A DNA stretch of 64,000 bases from Thioclava sediminum. GTDB taxonomy: Bacteria; Pseudomonadota; Alphaproteobacteria; Rhodobacterales; Rhodobacteraceae. The notes under the pieces are model-generated. The model searched no databases and was not told where the DNA came from. It worked only from the letters and a program-made list of their open reading frames with translations. Of this stretch, positions 1-9,800 are shown piece after piece. The stretch spans positions 620,001 through 684,000 of the forward strand of contig NZ_MPZV01000001.1 of assembly GCF_002020355.1 (NCBI RefSeq), read 5' to 3'. Both the position numbers and the translations under genes were made by a program. How positions within the stretch are numbered: the first letter of the stretch is position 1; the number at the start of each line of letters is the position of its first letter.

Positions 1-650
1 GCGGGATAGACCTTCAACACCTGATCCTTCTTGACGCGGTCATACATCGACGTCGGCAGGAAGACCTCGACATGCAGCGGATCGATCTGCGCGAGCTGCG
101 CGATCGGCGCTTGCGAATAGACATATTCGCCCGGCCCCATCATCCGCGTGATCACCAGCCCGTCGATCGGCGAGCGGATCTCACGCCGCGCCAGCTGCGC
201 CTCCACCCTCTGCAGATCGAGTTTCGCCAAATGTTGGTCCATTTGGGCCGAGCGCAGCTCCAACTGGGCCACTTCGGCATTGGTCTGGGCCTCCTGCACC
301 TGCGCATCGGCCATCACGTTGCGCTTGCCCATCTCGGTCGCGCGGTCGGCGGCCTTTTGCAGCAGCGCCACCTTAGAGCGCGCGATGTCGATCGGCCCCT
401 CATCCTGCGCACGCTCCTTGGCATAGGTCAGCTGCGCCTCTTCGGCCTTGGATTCCAGCTTCGCGATCGGGTCGCCCTTCTTCACGGTATCCCCGCGCGA
501 GACGAAGACCTGATCGATCACCCCGTCCACCGCCGAGCCGATCTCGAGCACCTGCCCCGGATCGATCAGGCAATCGAAGCGCTCCTGATCCTGCGCGAGC
601 GCCGCGCCGGGACCGAGGGCGAGAAGGAGGGTGATGGAAGTAAGCCGCAT
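1..650 (-). CDS. HlyD-family periplasmic adaptor subunit, C-terminus off the window edge
   Basis: This is the N-terminal 216 codons of a membrane-fusion/periplasmic adaptor protein; the reading frame is still open at the left edge. The ATG at 650 follows an AGGGA ribosome site. Residues 1-19 form a Sec signal peptide (MRLTSITLLLALGPGAALA, likely cut before QDQ). A lipoyl/biotinyl-like half-motif follows (about residues 35-70, VDGVIDQVFVSRGDTVKKGD). Next comes an Ala/Gln/Glu-rich helical hairpin, and then the second lipoyl half (REIRSPIDGLVITRMMGPGE). Such adaptors bridge an inner-membrane transporter and a TolC-like outer-membrane channel. It starts 12 bp after the SecA-like gene, so it is the fifth known gene of the giant-protein operon. 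The family call is secure; its role in exporting the giant protein is inferred from position. Confidence 0.85.
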   Translation of the reverse strand, partial: MRLTSITLLLALGPGAALAQDQERFDCLIDPGQVLEIGSAVDGVIDQVFVSRGDTVKKGDPIAKLESKAEEAQLTYAKERAQDEGPIDIARSKVALLQKAADRATEMGKRNVMADAQVQEAQTNAEVAQLELRSAQMDQHLAKLDLQRVEAQLARREIRSPIDGLVITRMMGPGEYVYSQAPIAQLAQIDPLHVEVFLPTSMYDRVKKDQVLKVYP

Positions 651-662
651 GGGTGGTCCCTT

Positions 663-2657
663 TCAGTTGCCCCTGCCGCTGAAGGCGAGCAGGTCTTCGA
701 GATTGTCGTCGGCGCGCAGAAGCGCCTTTCGCACACCGGAATGGCGCGCTTCGGTCGCGCGTTGCGCAAGCCGGGTCACGGGCGCGCCGATCAACCACGG
801 CACGCGCCCCTTCCCGCTTGAAAACATGCGGGTCAGACCGGAAAGCCGCGTGCCGTAGAAGACCCGCAGCAGATCGTCGTCGAGCGAGACGAAGGTGACG
901 AAACTCCCCGGATCGCCCTGCCGTCCGCAGCGCCCAAAAAGCTGGCGGTCGATGCGGCGCGCGTCGTGGCGACCGGTCGCGATGACATGCAGCCCGCCGA
1001 GGTCGCGCATCTGTTGGTCGATGCGAATGTCGGTGCCACGCCCGGCCATGTTGGTCGCGACCGTGATCCGCCCATGCCCGCCCGCTTCGGCGATGATATG
1101 GGCCTCGTGCTCGGTCTCGCGGGCGTTGAGCACGCGATGCGTCAGACCTTCTTCGGTCAGGAGCGCGCTGATCTCTTCCGAGGCGGCGATGGATTGCGTG
1201 CCGATCAGGATCGGGCGGCCCGTCATATGGACGCGCTTGGCCTCGGCCAGCACGGCGCGCCATTTCTGATCGGCGGTCGCGTAGTGCCGCTCACCAAGGT
1301 TCTTGCGGCGCGAGCGGCGGTTGGTCGGGATGCGCTTCGTGCGCAGCCGGTAGACCGCGCGCAGCTCGCCGGAGACTTCGGCCGCGGTGCCCGTCATGCC
1401 TGCCAGCGTCAGATAGCGGCGGAAGAAGCGTTGGTAAGAAATCCGGATCAGCGTCTCTTGCCGCCCCGTGATCTCGCAGCCTTCCTTCACCTCGATCATC
1501 TGATGCAGCCCGCGCTCCCACGAGCGGTCGGACATCACGCGGCCGGTATATTCATCGACGATCTGCACGCCCGCCTCATCGACGATGTAATGCTTGTCGC
1601 GGTGATAGAGATGCAGCGCCGAGAGCGCCTGCCGCGCCAGTTCCTCGCGGTGAATCTCGGTGGCCCAGACGCCGCCGAAATGCGCGCTGAGCTGGCGCAG
1701 CCGCGCCTTGCCCAGATCGGTCAGTTCGACCTTCCATTCCTTCTCGCGCACGGTGAAATCGCGCGGGCGCGTCAACTTGCGCCCGATCTCGACGGCGCGC
1801 TGATAGGTCTGCTCCAGCCCCGAATGATCGCCGGCCCGGGTGATAATCAGCGGCGTGCGCGCCTCGTCGACCAGCACGGAATCCGCCTCGTCCACGATCG
1901 CGTAGCACAGCCCGCGCATCAGCAGCCTCTGCCGTTTCGGATCGGTCTTCGATAGCCCCTCCAGCGCCATATGCAGCGCGCGGGTCTCGCCCTCCAGCAC
2001 CAGCCGATCCTTGAGGTAATCGAAGGCCAACTGCTTGTTCGTGCAGTAACAAATATCGCAGGCATAGGCCGCTTGCCGTTCCTCGGGGCTGAGCCCTTCG
2101 ATGATAACGCCGACGCTGAGACCCAAAGCCCGATAGAGCGGCCCCATCCACTCCGCATCGCGCGCGGCAAGGAAATCGTTCACCGTCACGATATGCACCG
2201 GCACGCCCGAGAGCGCCATGATCGCGGCAGGCAGCGTGGCGGTCAGGGTCTTGCCCTCGCCCGTGTCCATCTCGGCGATCCGGCCCCGCAGCATCGCGCG
2301 CCCGCCCAGAAGCTGGACGTCGAAGGGGCGCATCTGCAGCGAGCGTTCGGATTGGATGCGCACCAGCGCGAAGGCGCGGGCCACCAGGTCGGCGCGCAGC
2401 CCCTTCACCCGCAGCTTCTGCGCCACCTCGACGCGGGCCGCGTTGAAGGCATGCGCCTCCAGCTTCGCCAGCGTCTTCTCCTCTTTCGCGACACGGCGCA
2501 AAAAGCCCGCGCCTGCCGCCGATTTGATCGAGAAGAATTGCGACACCCGCCCCACGGCGCTCGCCATCACCCGGTCGAGCGTGCCGAGGCGTTCATCCTC
2601 GCGCTCGGGATAGAAGGCGGTGAGCAGACCGGGGCGCTGGACGAGCATCTCAGACAT
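663..2657 (-). CDS. SecA-like preprotein translocase ATPase, shortened paralogue
   Basis: A 664-residue DEAD-type motor of the SecA family. Visible motifs are Walker A TGEGKT (132-137), VTVNDFLAARD (158-168), Walker B VDEAD (255-259), DEARTPLI (264-271), IVDEYTGR (366-373), LAGMTGT (418-424), ATNMAGRGTD (534-543) and the motif VI arginine region GRCGRQGD (575-582). The preprotein cross-linking region lies at about 272-360. Canonical SecA has about 900 residues. This protein stops just after the RKALLRADD segment, where SecA enters its long scaffold helix, so the helical wing, the rest of the scaffold and the C-terminal zinc/SecB-binding tail are missing. About 25 extra residues precede the DEAD box. 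The gene overlaps the M50-HlyD gene by 8 bp; an ATG three codons later (2648) would remove the overlap. It is probably not the housekeeping SecA. I infer that it powers export of the giant protein. Confidence 0.9.
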   Translation of the reverse strand: MSEMLVQRPGLLTAFYPEREDERLGTLDRVMASAVGRVSQFFSIKSAAGAGFLRRVAKEEKTLAKLEAHAFNAARVEVAQKLRVKGLRADLVARAFALVRIQSERSLQMRPFDVQLLGGRAMLRGRIAEMDTGEGKTLTATLPAAIMALSGVPVHIVTVNDFLAARDAEWMGPLYRALGLSVGVIIEGLSPEERQAAYACDICYCTNKQLAFDYLKDRLVLEGETRALHMALEGLSKTDPKRQRLLMRGLCYAIVDEADSVLVDEARTPLIITRAGDHSGLEQTYQRAVEIGRKLTRPRDFTVREKEWKVELTDLGKARLRQLSAHFGGVWATEIHREELARQALSALHLYHRDKHYIVDEAGVQIVDEYTGRVMSDRSWERGLHQMIEVKEGCEITGRQETLIRISYQRFFRRYLTLAGMTGTAAEVSGELRAVYRLRTKRIPTNRRSRRKNLGERHYATADQKWRAVLAEAKRVHMTGRPILIGTQSIAASEEISALLTEEGLTHRVLNARETEHEAHIIAEAGGHGRITVATNMAGRGTDIRIDQQMRDLGGLHVIATGRHDARRIDRQLFGRCGRQGDPGSFVTFVSLDDDLLRVFYGTRLSGLTRMFSSGKGRVPWLIGAPVTRLAQRATEARHSGVRKALLRADDNLEDLLAFSGRGN

Positions 2658-4800
2658 CGTAGAGCCTCAGGAACAGCTGGCGCAGCGCGCGATAGGCCTG
2701 AAACCCGATCGGCAGAGTGCCATGCGAGAAACGCACCTCGACGCGACGACCTAGCAGCGGCAGCGCCGCATCGGGGGCCATTTCCAGCTCGAACTCGAAG
2801 ACCCGCTGCAGCGTGCGCAGCCCCTTGGTGTCACCCGGGTCGACCGGAACCGTGCCGCCACCCTGCAGCCCCAGCGCGGGCGTCGGCAGGTCGCGGATGC
2901 CGCCGGGCACTTCGCGCACGATGGTCGCGGGATAGCTCTGCCCTCCATATTCAACCGGCATCACATCGACGCGGCCCGTCGCGTTGCGCACCAGATCGAC
3001 ATCGTCCTGACCGACCACGACGCGCAGAGCCGCCGTGTCTTCCTCGGTCAGGACGTAGGAGATCACCTGTCCGCGTTTGGCGAACCTTCCCTGCAGATCC
3101 TCGCCATTGGGCACCACGGCCAGACCCGCCCGCGGCGCGCGGATCGACAATTCGTCGAGCTGCTGGGCGAGCCGGTTGCGGTCCTCGCGTGTCGCGGAAA
3201 TCTCCGCCGCGATCATCTCGGCCTCGACCCGGTCGGTGCGCACCGCTGCCTGACGCTGCAGCTCCAACCCCGCCAGTTGCGAGTCCAGCACATCGAGCCG
3301 CGCGCTGAGCAGCGGATCGTCGAGCTTGATCATCACCTCGCCCGGCTGCACCGCGTCATAGGTCGCGACCGGCACCTCTGTCACGAAGCCGCTGGTGCCG
3401 ACGCGCACCTGCGCCTGCTCGGAGGGCCATGTCACGCCGCTGACGACGGATCGATACGGCGCGGGCAGGACGAAGAGGATCACGAAGAGCGCGGCAAGGA
3501 TCGCGCTTGTCACAAGGACCGCACGCGGCCTGTTGGAGCGGAGTTTCGGGCTGGAAGACAGAAAGGACATGGATTTGCCTATGGGCACGAGGATCTGTGT
3601 CGTGATCGCCCAAGCCGCCAGCAGCACGCCAATGAAGAAGAAGCGGCCGGCGATATAGGTGATGATCGCGAACATGATGAAGAGGCGATAGATGAAGGCG
3701 GCGATCCCGTAGAACAGGAACCAGCGCTTCTCTGCGGGCAGCGAGGTGACGGGCTCCGCCTCCTTCATCCCGAACAGGTATTTCTGCGCGAGATAGGCGT
3801 AGTAGCGGTTCGCGCGCTGGCCGAGATTGGGGATCTCAAGCCAATCGGCGAAGACGTAATAACCGTCGAAGCGCAAGAGCGGGTTGCCGTTGAACAGAAG
3901 CGTAGAGACGCCCCCGATCAGCATCACGTTATAGGCGACCGCATGGGCCGCGCCGGTCTCGGCATTGAGCCAGACGAAGAGTGCGATCGAGGCGAGGAAC
4001 AGCTCCACCATGATCCCGATGCCGCCGACCAGCATCCGCTGATACTTGTCACGCAGCGCTGAGGCGGCAGAGGCATCGACATAAGGCACCGGCACCAGAA
4101 CCAGCAGCATTATCCCGATTTCATGCACCTCGCCGCCGTTCTTCTTCACCGCATATCCGTGGCCCAGTTCGTGAAACGCCTTCACCACCGGATAGACCAG
4201 CCACAGCACGAAGAGGTTCTTGGGCGTCAGCACCCGGTCCGCGATATTGTCGGTGATCGCGCCGAAATTGATTGCGGCGAAGATGAAGCCCGCGAGCACG
4301 ACGAGCACCCAGATCACCGCGAAGGTGCGGGTGAAGAAGGGCCGCACGAAGGGCATGGTGCGGGTCAGGAAGGCGTCCGGGTCCCAGATCGGGATGCGGA
4401 TGGCGAGCGGCGACCAAATCTTCTGCTTGATCTGCATCGACTGGTGGCGCTGATAGCGGCGGAACAGCTCGCGCCCGTCGGGCGGCACGTCGCAGATCAG
4501 CGCGTCGGCCGCGTGCAACTGGCCCATCAGCCGGATCGCCTCGTCCTGCGTGGGCGCCTTCTCGCCAAGCTGCTCGTTGGTGGTGTTCCACAGCTCGTCC
4601 ATCGTGCGCTTGCCGTTCATTAGCCCGACCAGACGCCACGCGGCCGGCGAGATGCGATGGAAGCGCCCCGTCGCGATGTCCTGAACCACGAACCAGACGC
4701 GCCCGCGATAATCGTGCCGATGGATCGCGACATGCCTGCGCAGGCGCGGCTTGAGATCCTTCACCCGATACCAAGACGGAGAGAAGAGCGAGGTGGCCAT
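2650..4800 (-). CDS. PqqD-like / M50 site-2-type zinc metalloprotease / HlyD adaptor fusion, membrane protein
   Basis: A 716-residue three-part protein. Residues about 15-105 resemble a PqqD/winged-helix peptide-binding domain (RVWFVVQDIATGRFHRIS). A polytopic membrane part follows at about 155-446, with roughly eight hydrophobic segments. It contains the zinc motif HELGH (210-214) and the second site-2 protease motif NPLLRFDGYY (306-315, Asp312 the likely third ligand). After a last membrane segment (425-446), residues about 450-690 read as a periplasmic HlyD adaptor: a lipoyl half, a helical hairpin (495-550), the second lipoyl half and a beta-barrel. M50 enzymes cut substrates in or near the membrane. 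The fusion suggests a membrane platform that binds, and may clip, an exported protein. It starts 1 bp after the GAF-HlyD stop (TGAcATG) and overlaps the SecA-like gene, so it is translationally coupled on both sides. Protease activity is predicted, not shown. Confidence 0.88.
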   Translation of the reverse strand: MATSLFSPSWYRVKDLKPRLRRHVAIHRHDYRGRVWFVVQDIATGRFHRISPAAWRLVGLMNGKRTMDELWNTTNEQLGEKAPTQDEAIRLMGQLHAADALICDVPPDGRELFRRYQRHQSMQIKQKIWSPLAIRIPIWDPDAFLTRTMPFVRPFFTRTFAVIWVLVVLAGFIFAAINFGAITDNIADRVLTPKNLFVLWLVYPVVKAFHELGHGYAVKKNGGEVHEIGIMLLVLVPVPYVDASAASALRDKYQRMLVGGIGIMVELFLASIALFVWLNAETGAAHAVAYNVMLIGGVSTLLFNGNPLLRFDGYYVFADWLEIPNLGQRANRYYAYLAQKYLFGMKEAEPVTSLPAEKRWFLFYGIAAFIYRLFIMFAIITYIAGRFFFIGVLLAAWAITTQILVPIGKSMSFLSSSPKLRSNRPRAVLVTSAILAALFVILFVLPAPYRSVVSGVTWPSEQAQVRVGTSGFVTEVPVATYDAVQPGEVMIKLDDPLLSARLDVLDSQLAGLELQRQAAVRTDRVEAEMIAAEISATREDRNRLAQQLDELSIRAPRAGLAVVPNGEDLQGRFAKRGQVISYVLTEEDTAALRVVVGQDDVDLVRNATGRVDVMPVEYGGQSYPATIVREVPGGIRDLPTPALGLQGGGTVPVDPGDTKGLRTLQRVFEFELEMAPDAALPLLGRRVEVRFSHGTLPIGFQAYRALRQLFLRLYDV

Positions 4801-4801
4801 G

Positions 4802-6673
4802 TCACGGCCACCAGGACCAGAGCGTCATGCGCACCCAGAGAACGATCCGCCGGGTCCAGATCCAGACGAGGCGGTGTTCCTCGACCTCGATCTTGGCGAC
4901 CCCCTCCATGCCCGGACGCAGCGCATCGATCGGCCCGTCGGTCACGGAGGCCTCGACGAGGAACTTGTTCGCCCCCGCTTCGGCATTGGAGATCGGCGTG
5001 ATCCGGTCGACCTGCACTTCGATAGGCGTGTCGGGCAGCGAGGCCAGAATGAGCGCGCCGCTCTCGCCCGCTTTCACATCCTTCACGTCGCGCTCGTCTA
5101 CACGCAGCATCACGCGGTAATCATCGAGGGGGGCGACCTGGAACAGCACGTCGCCGCGCTCGATCGGCGCCCCCAGCGCCTGCGTCAGATCGCCCGAGAC
5201 CACGACCCCGTCGAAGGGCGCCTTGATCACCATCCGCCCGATCTCCTGATCGAGCAGTTCGATCTGCGCATCCGCCTGTTCGATCTGGCTTTGCAGGATC
5301 AGCGCCTTGGCGCGTTCGCGCTTGGCCATGGCTTGCGAATATTCGCGGGTCTGCTTGGACTTCTGGCTTTCCCATTTCAGCCGCTCGAGCCGCAGGTCGC
5401 GGTCGTCGAGCTTGGCCATCACCTCGCCCGCCTTCACGATATCGCCCGCGCGCGCATCGGCCTCGGCCAGATAGCCCTCAATGGGGGCCGAGATCGCGCG
5501 CTGGATGCGGCCTTCGATGGTCGCATCGGCGGTCACGCGATACATGCCCTTGGCGAACCACGCGAAGGCCAGCAACGCGACCAGCGCAATTGCGGCCAGT
5601 TTCAGCGCCGCATGATTGGGGCCGAACAGCGCCTTGAACGTATTGACGCTCGCATCCCATGTCTTCGCGGGCAGCCAGCGGTCCTCGCGCCGCTTGATCG
5701 CCAGAACGGGACCGAGCAGCACGCCCGCATATTCCGCCATCTGGATCGTGTCGCGCCCGAACGGCTCGCCCGCCGGGCGTTCCAGCACCAGCGCGCCGAC
5801 CAGTTTCTTGTCCTCGGTCAGCGGCACCGTGCAGAGCGTCGCCCCGCCCTCGGTTTCCGACAGGGTGGCATGGGCGCGCAGCACCCGTTCGGACCCGTCC
5901 TCGGGCGGCGGATAGCTTAGCACCGCCTGCTGGTCGATCGCCTCGTCCATCGCGGCCTCGATCGCGCGCACGAGGTTGGACCGCTTGCCGAAGCTCGCGG
6001 AATTCGACAGTGCCCGGACGCGCGCATGACGCCCACGGGTCAGGCCGATCGCGACCAGTTCGCAATTCAGAACGCCCGCAAGTTCAGAGGCCACCGCGGT
6101 CGCCGCTTCGGTGAAGCGATTGTAATGCAGGCTGGTCGCGAGCAGTTCGATCACCGAGGCGAGGCTGTCGCCCGAGCCGCCCTGCTTGCGGCGCAAAAAC
6201 GCCTCGAGCCAGCCCGAGCCCCATTGCAGCTGATCGATCGCAAGGTCGGTGCGCGCCTCCGGATGCGCGCCGATCTGGATCGCCGCCGCACCGCGGAGCT
6301 GGCCCTCCATACGGATCGGCACCGCGATGGCCGCGCCGCCTTCGCTCAGCGTCTCGATCACCATGCGCTCGGCATGGATCGCGCCGTCGATGGCTGCCAT
6401 CAATTCGCGTTTCGGTTTCGCATTCTCTGGCCAGACCGCGGCAGGCTCGAACCGGCTGCGCCCGATCCCGGCCAGCACCACCAACCCCTGTTCCAGACCT
6501 GCCACCTGTCGGGCCATCGCGGCCAACCAAGCCTGCGATACCTGCGCGCGGTCTGTCCCTGCTTTCAGCCTGCCGAGGGTTTCGGAATCCAGAAATACCG
6601 AGCCCGTCGCCTCGCCAGACGTTGTCCCTGCATGTTGCTGCAAAATTGCTCCCTCGAGGGTGCTCCCCAGCAC
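4802..6673 (-). CDS. GAF-GAF-TM-HlyD fusion protein (adaptor with cytoplasmic sensor domains)
   Basis: A 623-residue protein. Residues about 40-160 and 165-325 look like two GAF-type domains, the second clearer (VIELLATSLHYNRFTEAATA, then CTVPLTEDKKLVGALVLERP). One membrane helix follows (about 358-374). Then comes a HlyD adaptor with lipoyl halves (APIEGYLAEADARAGDIVKAGE and APFDGVVVSGDLTQALG) around a coiled coil (428-480), ending in a Trp-rich tail. The N-terminal GAF part should be cytoplasmic and the HlyD part periplasmic. GAF domains bind small ligands or partner proteins; the ligand here is unknown. The annotated start is a GTG at 6673 with an almost adjacent GGGAAGG. A TTG at 6643 has a better-spaced GAGGGAG and is a credible alternative. 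The gene lies 131 bp after the giant gene's stop and 1 bp before the M50 fusion, so it is the first auxiliary gene of the cluster. Confidence 0.85.
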   Translation of the reverse strand: MLGSTLEGAILQQHAGTTSGEATGSVFLDSETLGRLKAGTDRAQVSQAWLAAMARQVAGLEQGLVVLAGIGRSRFEPAAVWPENAKPKRELMAAIDGAIHAERMVIETLSEGGAAIAVPIRMEGQLRGAAAIQIGAHPEARTDLAIDQLQWGSGWLEAFLRRKQGGSGDSLASVIELLATSLHYNRFTEAATAVASELAGVLNCELVAIGLTRGRHARVRALSNSASFGKRSNLVRAIEAAMDEAIDQQAVLSYPPPEDGSERVLRAHATLSETEGGATLCTVPLTEDKKLVGALVLERPAGEPFGRDTIQMAEYAGVLLGPVLAIKRREDRWLPAKTWDASVNTFKALFGPNHAALKLAAIALVALLAFAWFAKGMYRVTADATIEGRIQRAISAPIEGYLAEADARAGDIVKAGEVMAKLDDRDLRLERLKWESQKSKQTREYSQAMAKRERAKALILQSQIEQADAQIELLDQEIGRMVIKAPFDGVVVSGDLTQALGAPIERGDVLFQVAPLDDYRVMLRVDERDVKDVKAGESGALILASLPDTPIEVQVDRITPISNAEAGANKFLVEASVTDGPIDALRPGMEGVAKIEVEEHRLVWIWTRRIVLWVRMTLWSWWP

Positions 6674-6804
6674 CCTTCCCGTGTCCGCTTATGTCCCTGA
6701 AAGTGCCGATTGAACGGCCAAACTCGCTCCCTTACGCAAAGTAAACGAGCAGTTCCGGATTCAATCAAGAAAAAACGTGGCAGTTGAACGCATTGGCCTC
6801 TGCG

Positions 6805-9800
6805 TCAGCCTTTTGCATTGCGCGATTGTTTACCCGTATTGCCTGAATTGCCCCGCGTCGGGGTCGTTGTTGCCGGTTCAGGCTCGGTGATCGGGGCCGC
6901 ACTGGGCGCGGAGGTGGTGTCGCTGGTGGCGGCATCCTGCGGACCGGCGTCAGTCGCAGTCTCGGAAGCGGTATCATTCGGGGTGTCCGGCACAGGGTTG
7001 GCCGCGGGCGTGGCGTCCTGAGCCGCGAGGGTCGGATCCATCCAGGTGGCTGCATCGCTATCGTCGGCCAGCCCGAGGATATGGCCAAACTCATGCTTGA
7101 GCGCATCGACGAGGTTCAGCCCTTCGCTGCCATCGAGCGACCAGCCATGCCCTGCCCCATCCGCGTCGAGCGTGATCGCACCCTCGGCGGTATAGCCCAG
7201 AAGCGTGCCGTCGAGCGAGGCGATGGAAATCTGCACCGCTTCGAGCTTCGCGATCTCTTCCGCGGTCAGCCCCAGTTCCTGCGCGATCTCTTCTAGCGCC
7301 TGCGCCCGGGCTGCGGCGAGAAGGTCTTCATCGAGCACCGCACCCTCCGGCGCCTCCGCGACCGAGACCGCATGGAGCGCCTGCCCCGCCTCGATCGTCA
7401 GCGACCAGCTTTCCAGCGTGCCGGTCTTGCGCTTCGCCCCTTCGACGATCTCCAGCGTCCAGACCCCGCCCGACACCTTGCCCTCGAGCGACGCCAGATC
7501 GCCTGCCGGGCGATAGGTCACGCCGTAAGGTGCCGCCGCGCCGGTGATGCTATCGGCGGCCGCATCGTCGAAGCGCGTGTCGATCGCCGTGCCATCAAGC
7601 GCCGCGAACAGTTCGATCCGCGTGCCGTCCGGCGCGATCAGCGTCACGGTCAGGTCGCTCAGCCGCTCATGGGTCAGGCTCAGCGTCACGTCGAGATCGG
7701 CGATCACCACATCCGAGCCGACATAGAGGCTCTGCGTGGTCACGCCCTGATCTGCAATCGCGATGGGACCGGCGGAATTATAGTCATAGATCAGCGAACC
7801 GGTATCGGGCTTGAAATAAGCCGGGTCGTTCGTCGCGAGGCGCACATCGTCGAAGCTCGCCGCATCGAAGGCCATCAGACCGACCGCACCATCCGCGACC
7901 GGGGCGTAGAAGGCGTGGCCCAGCACTTCGTGACCATTAAGCGCGAGGCTGACCGTGCTGCGGGCGAGCGTGATCTCGAGCTTGTTGGACTGGCTGCCGT
8001 CGATGGCGATGTCGTAGCTCGCGGTTTCCACGAAGCCGTCGCGATGCGTGTAATAACCGATCGAGACGCGGTCATTGGCGGCATCGATAACGGCATATTT
8101 GTAGCGCCCGTCTGTGTAGCTGTCGAAGACGAAGCCCGCGCGACCGTTGGTCTCGATCTGGGTTGCAAGCCGCGTCACGGAGGTCTCCGCAATCACCAGA
8201 TCGGACAGTGCGATGGCGGGCACACCGGCGGGCTGGGCATCCAGCGCGCCCGCGTTGATCTGCCAAGCGGTATCGGTGGCGAAGCGATCCGCGATGCCGT
8301 CCGAGAAGTCCTCGGTCTCATCGAGAGTGAATTCCGGCGGCAGCACCTGCACCGCGATATTGTCGAGCTTGGTCACCGAGTTCTGCGCGCCGATCCCGAC
8401 ATAGCCGGAGTTCAGCCCATGGGTGACGCCGTATTGATCGACCCGCGCATCGAAGACATGGGTGAAGTACTCCTGCCCGTCGATCACCAGCGTCGCCGTC
8501 AGCCCGTTGATCGCGAGCAGCAGGTTATAGGGCGTGTCGGGCTTGGCTTGGACCGGGGTCTGCTCCAGCACGATCCAGCCATCGGCGGTGCGGATACCCA
8601 TCTCGAACTTGTCGGTCGAGATGTTCACACCGGCGAATTTGAAGTCGGTCGGCGACTGGTAGTCGAAGATCAGATAGGCGTTCGACTTCAGGCCCGCCGT
8701 GGGTTTGCCGCCGACGATGGTCGCCTTCATCTCGAAATAGCTGGGCAGCGCGTCGCCGATATAGAAGACAGAGACCGCATCGCCGCCAAGGCTCTCCGGG
8801 CTCACCGCGAAGGCGCCGCCCTCAACCGTCCAGACTCCGCTATCGGCGGCGAAGCCCTGCGCATCCTTGCCGCCGCCATTGCCGTTGAAATCGGCCGAGC
8901 GCAGCACGTCACGGCGACCGCCCGGAATGTTGCCCGGCTGCGGATCGTTCGGCGCGCCGGTCTGATCCTGCCACGCATCGTCTTTCTGCATCACCAGCCC
9001 CAGCTCGCCCCACGGCTCGCCGTTGCGGTCGGCGTTGTAGTCGCCGGTATCGGCCGCGCGGGTCGGATCGGCGCCGTCGGAGGCCGAGAGATCGTAGAGA
9101 TACTCCTGGATCTGCGGGGCCAGCGCACGGGAGATCGTGAAGGCACCGAAGGGTGCGAAGGGCACGATGTAGCTGTTGAATTCGCCGACCCAGTCGATCA
9201 GGCGGTCGCCACCGGTATTGCCGATCATGATGTCGCGACCGGCACCGCCATAGACGATGTCCTCATAGCTCGACGACGTGTCGGGCGTGTCATTCGCGCC
9301 CAGAGCCGAGCCATCCGCGTCGCGGGTGTGATCGTCGTCGACATCGATCAGATCGTCGCCCCAGCCGCCATAGACATGGTCGCGCCCGGTGCCGCCGACG
9401 AGCCAATCATTGCCCAGATCGCCGAAGATCACGTCATTGCCGTCGCTATAGACCGGGCTGCCATCCTGCTCGAGCGTGCCGACCTGCGGCGCACCCGGAT
9501 CGGCCGGATCGAAGCTCGCGAAGAAGGTCAGACCGTCGGTCGCCTCAGAGAGCGATACATAGTGGCCAGCGGCGTCGATCACGATCACATCGCGCGGATT
9601 GTATTCGTCATAGGCTGCGAACTCGCCCGCGTAGGAGGCGTTGTAGCCCAGCGCATTGCCCTGCGTGGCCGCAGGATCGGCGGACCAGAACGGCACCGTG
9701 TAATCCGAGCGTACCAGCACGCCCGCCACACCCGGCGCCAGCGCATCGTTGGGATAGGCGAGATACCAGGCCTCGGCCAGCGCCTCGGCGCCCGAGACCA

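Noticed and set aside
6674-6804. A possible terminator between the giant gene and the GAF-HlyD gene.
   Set aside because: On the minus strand there is a GTTTTTT run, but I could find no convincing GC-rich stem in front of it.
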